Assembly: GCA_965229345.1 (NCBI GenBank)
Contig: OZ245872.1
Span: 2,976,001 to 3,040,000, forward strand
Direction: 5' to 3'
Origin: PBB1 sp965229345
Lineage (GTDB): Bacteria > Pseudomonadota > Gammaproteobacteria > Burkholderiales > Burkholderiaceae_C
Length of the DNA stretch: 64,000 nt
Positions 60,398 to 64,000 of the stretch are shown here, in pieces. Every line of letters starts with the position of its first letter. Position 1 is the stretch's first letter. Both the position numbers and the translations under genes were made by a program. A model generated the notes under the pieces. That model worked only from the letters and a program-made list of their open reading frames with translations. It was not told where the DNA came from and did no database searches.

Positions 60398-61072
60398 CTA
60401 TTGCAGAGACTTGCCAATTGGCCCGGCCTCAATCACCTCCAACGACGGCACCCGAAGCAGGGACGCCGCTTGTTCCACCGGCGCATTCAACCACTCGTCT
60501 ACGGCGTCCATCTCGATCGGGATGACCGAGCGTTTGTCCTGCTGATCGGGGCCCACCTTTGGGTCGGGCTTGTGCATGCGACGCATCAACCGGTGCGCGT
60601 CGGCGTTGATCGTCAGCATGGTGTAGCTCTCGACGATCTCGCCGGTGGTCTTGTCGACCCAGGTGTTCCACAAACCGGCTAGTCCCCATGGGGCAGCATC
60701 AGCACGGCGGAAGCGCCACCAGACGTTCTTGCCGCTTTCCCAGTTCGGTTCGTCGAACGATTCCGCCGGGATGATGCAACGCTGCCCGCGGGCCCATGGG
60801 TGCTTGAAAGTGGCCTTGGCCGACAGCTCCTCGGACCGGGCGTTGCTGGTCGCATAGGGCAGCTTTGCCGACTTGGCGAACCAGGGGATTAGGCCCCACT
60901 GACCGACCACGGCTTCGCGCTTGGTGTCAGCGACATCGCGGTTGGCCCGGACGAACAGGCCCGTTCGACCAGGAAAGACTTCGGTCTTCGGCCAGCGAAA
61001 GGGATTGCCGCGGCCGACATGCCAATGGCGCTCGATGGCGGCCTGCTCAGGGGTGATGTAGCGGGTGCACAT
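60398..61072 (-). CDS. SRAP domain protein (YedK/HMCES-like DNA-protein crosslink protease)
   Basis: 224 residues. The catalytic Cys2 follows the start Met ('MCTRYITPEQAAI'). Family blocks: 'WGLIPWFAKSAKLPYATSNARSEELSAKATF' in parts, 'RGQRCIIPAESFDEPNW', 'PWGLAGLWNTWVDKTTGEIVESYTMLTINAD' in parts, then 'HKPDPKVGPDQQDKRSVIPI'. SRAP proteins cap abasic sites in single-stranded DNA. Often found on mobile elements and phages as well as chromosomes. Confidence 0.93.
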   Translation of the reverse strand: MCTRYITPEQAAIERHWHVGRGNPFRWPKTEVFPGRTGLFVRANRDVADTKREAVVGQWGLIPWFAKSAKLPYATSNARSEELSAKATFKHPWARGQRCIIPAESFDEPNWESGKNVWWRFRRADAAPWGLAGLWNTWVDKTTGEIVESYTMLTINADAHRLMRRMHKPDPKVGPDQQDKRSVIPIEMDAVDEWLNAPVEQAASLLRVPSLEVIEAGPIGKSLQ

Positions 61073-61160
61073 GCGGGCGAATTTAGCGCCGCTGCGTTGC
61101 CGGCCGACGGCGCTGGTCAGGGCGGAAACGTTTCCACCTCAAATCTCGCCGGACGATGAC

Positions 61161-61176
61161 TGGCCGCTTTCGGCCA
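61161..61176. repeat. Hairpin TGGCCG-CTTT-CGGCCA
   Basis: Perfect 6-base arms in the 220-base gap between the SRAP gene and a small ORF. It sits in a sequence style common in intergenic remnants of Burkholderiales. Confidence 0.4.
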
Positions 61177-61293
61177 ATTGCTGACGTTCGCCGAGACGGT
61201 ACTCTCTGCGAGTGAAACCATTCGGTCGAGTCAGTAGAGGCATCCGAATGATGCGGCCTTACCCTCGCTAAATGGCCAAGGAGAACGCATCGC

Positions 61294-61515
61294 ATGAAGG
61301 GTTTTCTTTCCAACCGTTGGAACAAGATTGGTGTTGCCTTCGTCGTGATTGGCTGGGGGCCTTTGTTGCTCATCATCATCTTGGCCGCCATCGGTCTTTG
61401 GCCCGACCCGAACCCCAACCCAATCGGTCCCGGTTTGCTGTTTGCGGTCACCGCATGGCCGGCACTCATCTGCCTGGGTATCGGGGCCTACCAGACGTGG
61501 CGAAAGCGACCGTGA
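61294..61515 (+). CDS. Small membrane protein, unknown
   Basis: 73 residues. Two helices: 'KIGVAFVVIGWGPLLLIIILAAIGLW' and 'PGLLFAVTAWPALICLGIGAYQTW' read in parts, separated by a Pro/Asn-rich loop ('PDPNPNPIGP'). Ends with basic residues. No family recognised. Confidence 0.6.
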   Translation: MKGFLSNRWNKIGVAFVVIGWGPLLLIIILAAIGLWPDPNPNPIGPGLLFAVTAWPALICLGIGAYQTWRKRP

Positions 61516-61571
61516 TCGTCATGGCTCCCAACCGTACGCCGCAGCGGACTGACAGGATCTAGTAAGGGTGT

Positions 61572-61615
61572 TCACTAAACTAGTGACAGGTGGTCACCAA
61601 GAATTCATACTTGGT
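61572..61615. repeat. Three nested/overlapping inverted repeats
   Basis: TCACTA-N3-TAGTGA (61572-61586), GTGAC-N5-GTCAC (61583-61597) and ACCAAG-N8-CTTGGT (61596-61615) follow one another, 31 bases upstream of a small ORF. They could be operators or an RNA structure. Confidence 0.6.
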
Positions 61616-61645
61616 CGGCTGCTTGTAAATCTCTGGAGCGCATCC

Positions 61646-61873
61646 ATGCGGAATCGCATCACGTCCACTTCCACCGTGACTGCCACCGTCGAGGGTGTGT
61701 TGCCCGAGGTCGGTCTGGCATATCTTGCCGGCGACGATCACCGCGACTGGACCGTGACGCGAAGCACGCGCGGAGTCGGCTTGGAGGCGTTGAAAACCGG
61801 CCAGCTCGTTAACTTGACGATCGAGCAGCACCAGCGCTTTGCGGTGGTCCGCGAGTACGCTGCGGCGACCTGA
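61646..61873 (+). CDS. Small hypothetical protein
   Basis: 75 residues from an ATG with GGAG 7 bases upstream. Beta-type pattern 'TVTATVEGVLPEVGLAYLAGDDHRDWTVTRSTRG' (read in parts) and 'LKTGQLVNLTIEQHQRFAVVREY' resemble a small OB-like domain, but this is not a firm call. It stands alone, preceded by the inverted repeats at 61572-61615. Confidence 0.6.
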   Translation: MRNRITSTSTVTATVEGVLPEVGLAYLAGDDHRDWTVTRSTRGVGLEALKTGQLVNLTIEQHQRFAVVREYAAAT

Positions 61874-62136
61874 ACCCTCGCCCTGGGGGAATGCCGGCCA
61901 AGGTTCGACCACTTCCGGCCGGGGGCGTCGGCGTTCCGGTGGTTCAAGTTGGGGGTCAGCTCTCCGGCGGTGAGATCGTGCGCCCGACGGGCGCTAGTCG
62001 ACCCCGAGGGGAGGGGGCTGTCCCGATCTCGTCGCCCTAATGCCGCCGCTCAGTCAGCACCGCAGGCGCCACACTGGTAGGTGCGTTGCCACCGCCGACG
62101 ATCCGTCCGCGAACTCGACGTCTGCCGTCCTGCAGG

Positions 62137-62817
62137 TCAACCCTTGAGTCTTTCGTTCTGCGGAAACATGGCCCGACGTGCCTCCTCGTCCATGTCGGTC
62201 TTGAAGGCATGGCGGTCCTTCAACGTAGCAACCCGTTGCGCAGCCGGCCGCTCGCTCACCGTATCCAGAAGCCGCTTCACATGCGGCAGTTGCTCCCATG
62301 CTTCGGCGCCGAGCGCAAAAGGTACGACCCGGGCCCAGCCCCAGACAGCCATGTCCAGCAGCGTGTATTGCCCGCTCAACATCCAGGGTTGGTCTGCAAG
62401 ATGCGCGTTCAAAATCCCCCAGTGCCGCCAGGCTTCGAAGTCATAGCGGTTGAGCGCGTACGGATTGGGCTCGGGCGCGTAGTGCTTGAAGTGCACGCAT
62501 TGCCCCGTGAAAGGCCCGATGCCGGAGGCGACGAACATCAGCCACGACAGCATGGCGCCGCGGTCAGATGCCGCGGGCAGGAACTGCCGGGTCTTCTCTG
62601 CCAGATACAGCAGGATCGCATTGCTGTCGAAGACCGTCGTTTCACCATCCACGATCACGGGGACCTTGGCATTGGGGTTGATGGCCATGAAGGCCGCGGC
62701 GTGTTGCTCACCTTTGCGCGTATCGACCGGAATGGCCTCGTAGGGCACGCCCGACTCCTCGAGGAAGAGGGCCACTTTCATGGGATTGGGGGCGAGCGAG
62801 TAGTAGAACTTCAGCAT
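62137..62817 (-). CDS. Glutathione S-transferase (YfcG/YghU-like)
   Basis: 226 residues. Thioredoxin-like N-domain 'KFYYSLAPNPMKVALFLEESGVPYE' in parts, 'NPNAKVPVIVDGETTVFDSNAILLYLAEK' in parts with the Pro and Ser contacting glutathione. C-domain 'QYTLLDMAVWGWARVVPFAL'. Substrate unknown; disulfide-reductase activity is known for YfcG/YghU. Divergent from the thioredoxin-like gene. Confidence 0.9.
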   Translation of the reverse strand: MLKFYYSLAPNPMKVALFLEESGVPYEAIPVDTRKGEQHAAAFMAINPNAKVPVIVDGETTVFDSNAILLYLAEKTRQFLPAASDRGAMLSWLMFVASGIGPFTGQCVHFKHYAPEPNPYALNRYDFEAWRHWGILNAHLADQPWMLSGQYTLLDMAVWGWARVVPFALGAEAWEQLPHVKRLLDTVSERPAAQRVATLKDRHAFKTDMDEEARRAMFPQNERLKG

Positions 62818-62956
62818 GGTTGGACCTTGGTGGATGGCTGCGGGTGCGTTGATTCTGGTGCCATCGTTGAGACCTGCTCCTTCAGCGGGAACGCGGGACC
62901 GGGAAGCGGGCCATGCCCTCTCGGCCCTATGCTCCCCACCTGCTTGGAGTCACCGG

Positions 62957-63412
62957 ATGAATCTGCCCCAATTGAAGAAGCGCGTGCTCTGGATTGGCGT
63001 GGTCGTGATCATCACAATCGGCAGCTACTTCGCTCACACCGCCTGGCAGACCCGACGCGGTGAGGCCGCGCTCAAGGCTACGGCGTTGCAGTTCCTGCCC
63101 CTGGAACAGGCGTTGGTGCTGGCGAAGTCAGAGGGCAAGCCGGTGCTGGTGGATTTTTCGGCGATCTGGTGCCCGACTTGCCGCGTACTGCACGCAGAGG
63201 TGTTCACCGACGCCACCGTCAAGCGAGCGATCACAACGGGCTTCGTGCTGTCGCGCGTCGACTATGAAGCGCCTGAAGCCAGGGCATTCATGCAACGTTA
63301 CGACGTGCAGGGCTTCCCGACCCTGCTCGTATTGTCGGCAGATGGTCAACTGTTGCGTCGCGTGCCCATCAGCTTCGATCCCGCCACGCTCGCAGCGGCG
63401 CTGCGTGGTTGA
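62957..63412 (+). CDS. Membrane-anchored thioredoxin-fold protein
   Basis: 151 residues from the ATG at 62957. One N-terminal helix ('VLWIGVVVIITIGSYFAHTAW') anchors it, with the thioredoxin domain outside. Active site 'FSAIWCPTCRVL' (CPTC), cis-Pro in 'YDVQGFPTLLVL'. Closest in style to the C-terminal domain of DsbD or to DUF255-like proteins. Likely periplasmic thiol-disulfide exchange. Confidence 0.88.
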   Translation: MNLPQLKKRVLWIGVVVIITIGSYFAHTAWQTRRGEAALKATALQFLPLEQALVLAKSEGKPVLVDFSAIWCPTCRVLHAEVFTDATVKRAITTGFVLSRVDYEAPEARAFMQRYDVQGFPTLLVLSADGQLLRRVPISFDPATLAAALRG

Positions 63413-63424
63413 CTGGGGGGCCGA

Positions 63425-63775
63425 TCAAAGGGGCTCGTAACCTGACAGCGCCGGGCTCACCACCGACACAAACACCAGCGCCTGCGCTCCGGTGTTGAGC
63501 ACGCCATGCACGGCCCCCGAGGGCGCCACCACGACGTCACCAGCCGCGATTCGAACCGTCTGCCCGGCGAGGTCGAGCTGATAGTCGCCCTCGCCTTCCA
63601 GGATGGTCCAGGTGTCCTGGCCACTGGGGTGCACATGCGGGCTGATGCGCTGGCCGGGCTTGACGGTCCAAGCCACGATGGCCGCGTCGTCGGTGGCGTG
63701 CACAACCGATCGGATGGGCTCGCCATCGTTCGCTTGCAGGTGGTCGGCGACCTTGAAAACGCGTTGAGTTGACAC
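63425..63775 (-). CDS. Cupin domain protein
   Basis: 116 residues. Cupin metal motif 'GQRISPHVHPSGQDTWTILEGEGDY' in parts (H-x-H and E) and second motif 'DVVVAPSGAVHGVLNTG'. A single small beta-barrel domain; function not predictable. The partial msrA lies 30 bases upstream on the same strand. Confidence 0.88.
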   Translation of the reverse strand: MSTQRVFKVADHLQANDGEPIRSVVHATDDAAIVAWTVKPGQRISPHVHPSGQDTWTILEGEGDYQLDLAGQTVRIAAGDVVVAPSGAVHGVLNTGAQALVFVSVVSPALSGYEPL

Positions 63776-63805
63776 GAGCGGCTCCTGGATGCTGTGGTCG
63801 GTCGC

Positions 63806-64000
63806 TCAGGCTACCGCGCGCCTAGGCAAGACCCATTTCGGCCTGGCGAAATGGCAGGTGTAGCCGCCAGGATGCCGCTCCAGGTAATCCTGGTGCTCCG
63901 GCTCGGCCTGCCAGAACGCGCCTACCGGTGCGACTTCCGTGACCACCCTTTCCGGCCACAGGCCCGAGGCTTCCACGTCCTTGATCGTGTCGATCGCTTC
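63806..64000 (-). CDS. msrA: Peptide methionine sulfoxide reductase MsrA, C-terminal part (cut by window edge)
   Basis: The last 64 residues are in the window. They show the MsrA end: 'VVTEVAPVGAFWQAEPEHQDYL' in parts, then 'HPGGYTCHFARPKW'. MsrA repairs oxidised methionine. The catalytic Cys near the N-terminus lies outside the window. Confidence 0.88.
   Translation of the reverse strand, partial: EAIDTIKDVEASGLWPERVVTEVAPVGAFWQAEPEHQDYLERHPGGYTCHFARPKWVLPRRAVA

Noticed and set aside
62054..62136. Small zinc-ribbon ORF (a frame with CGAC) on the minus strand
   Set aside because: No start codon and no upstream homology-like sequence; a stop lies shortly before.

Overview
The window is about 64 kb of GC-rich chromosome. 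Protein types and gene order (icd, sodB, xseA, exbBD-lpxK-kdsB-adk, a hopanoid cluster, copper and sulfite genes) fit a betaproteobacterium of the order Burkholderiales, probably near the Rubrivivax/Leptothrix group. That placement is inference from protein style, not a search. No rRNA, tRNA or CRISPR array was seen.

Layout. 1-513 is the start of a tyrosine integrase of an element that sits against the 3' end of icd (687-1940). 2.0-9.0 kb is housekeeping: DUF192 protein, sodB, xseA, exbB/exbD, lpxK, Trm112-like protein, kdsB, adk. 9.0-22.8 kb is one long minus-strand run: tadA, an LD-carboxypeptidase, a complete Yej-type peptide ABC transporter, a TonB-dependent receptor, and its own TonB/ExbB/two ExbD. 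It reads as a peptide or muropeptide uptake and recycling locus. 22.9-28.6 kb holds hopanoid genes (hpnH, shc, hpnG, hpnO), followed by copC-copD and a compact RND permease. 33.5-37.7 kb is mixed metabolism (DUF3592, SRPBCC, SDR, GST, lactate-dehydrogenase-like). 37.8-41.9 kb is a copper-handling cluster: Met-rich protein, CopA-type multicopper oxidase, TolC-like lipoprotein and small His/Cys/Met proteins.

42.6-57.5 kb is the most unusual part. It holds two ECF sigma/anti-sigma pairs. One is translationally coupled to a sulfite dehydrogenase (SorAB). The other sits among secreted proteins: a Lipoprotein_15 protein, a 416-residue protein, an NTF2-like protein, a YVTN propeller and a metallo-beta-lactamase-fold protein. 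Reading the upstream regions by eye I find two promoter classes. GGAATA-N16-CGTC(T/C) occurs four times and GTGGAAT-N16-CGCTCTTG twice, each before an operon start. They define two candidate local ECF regulons of similar composition. A YeiH-family exporter with a divergent LysR regulator closes the region.

57.8-62.1 kb is a patchwork island: a short integrase, SNase, SRAP protease and several small unknown ORFs. The window ends with a GST, a thioredoxin-like protein, a cupin and the C-terminal end of msrA.
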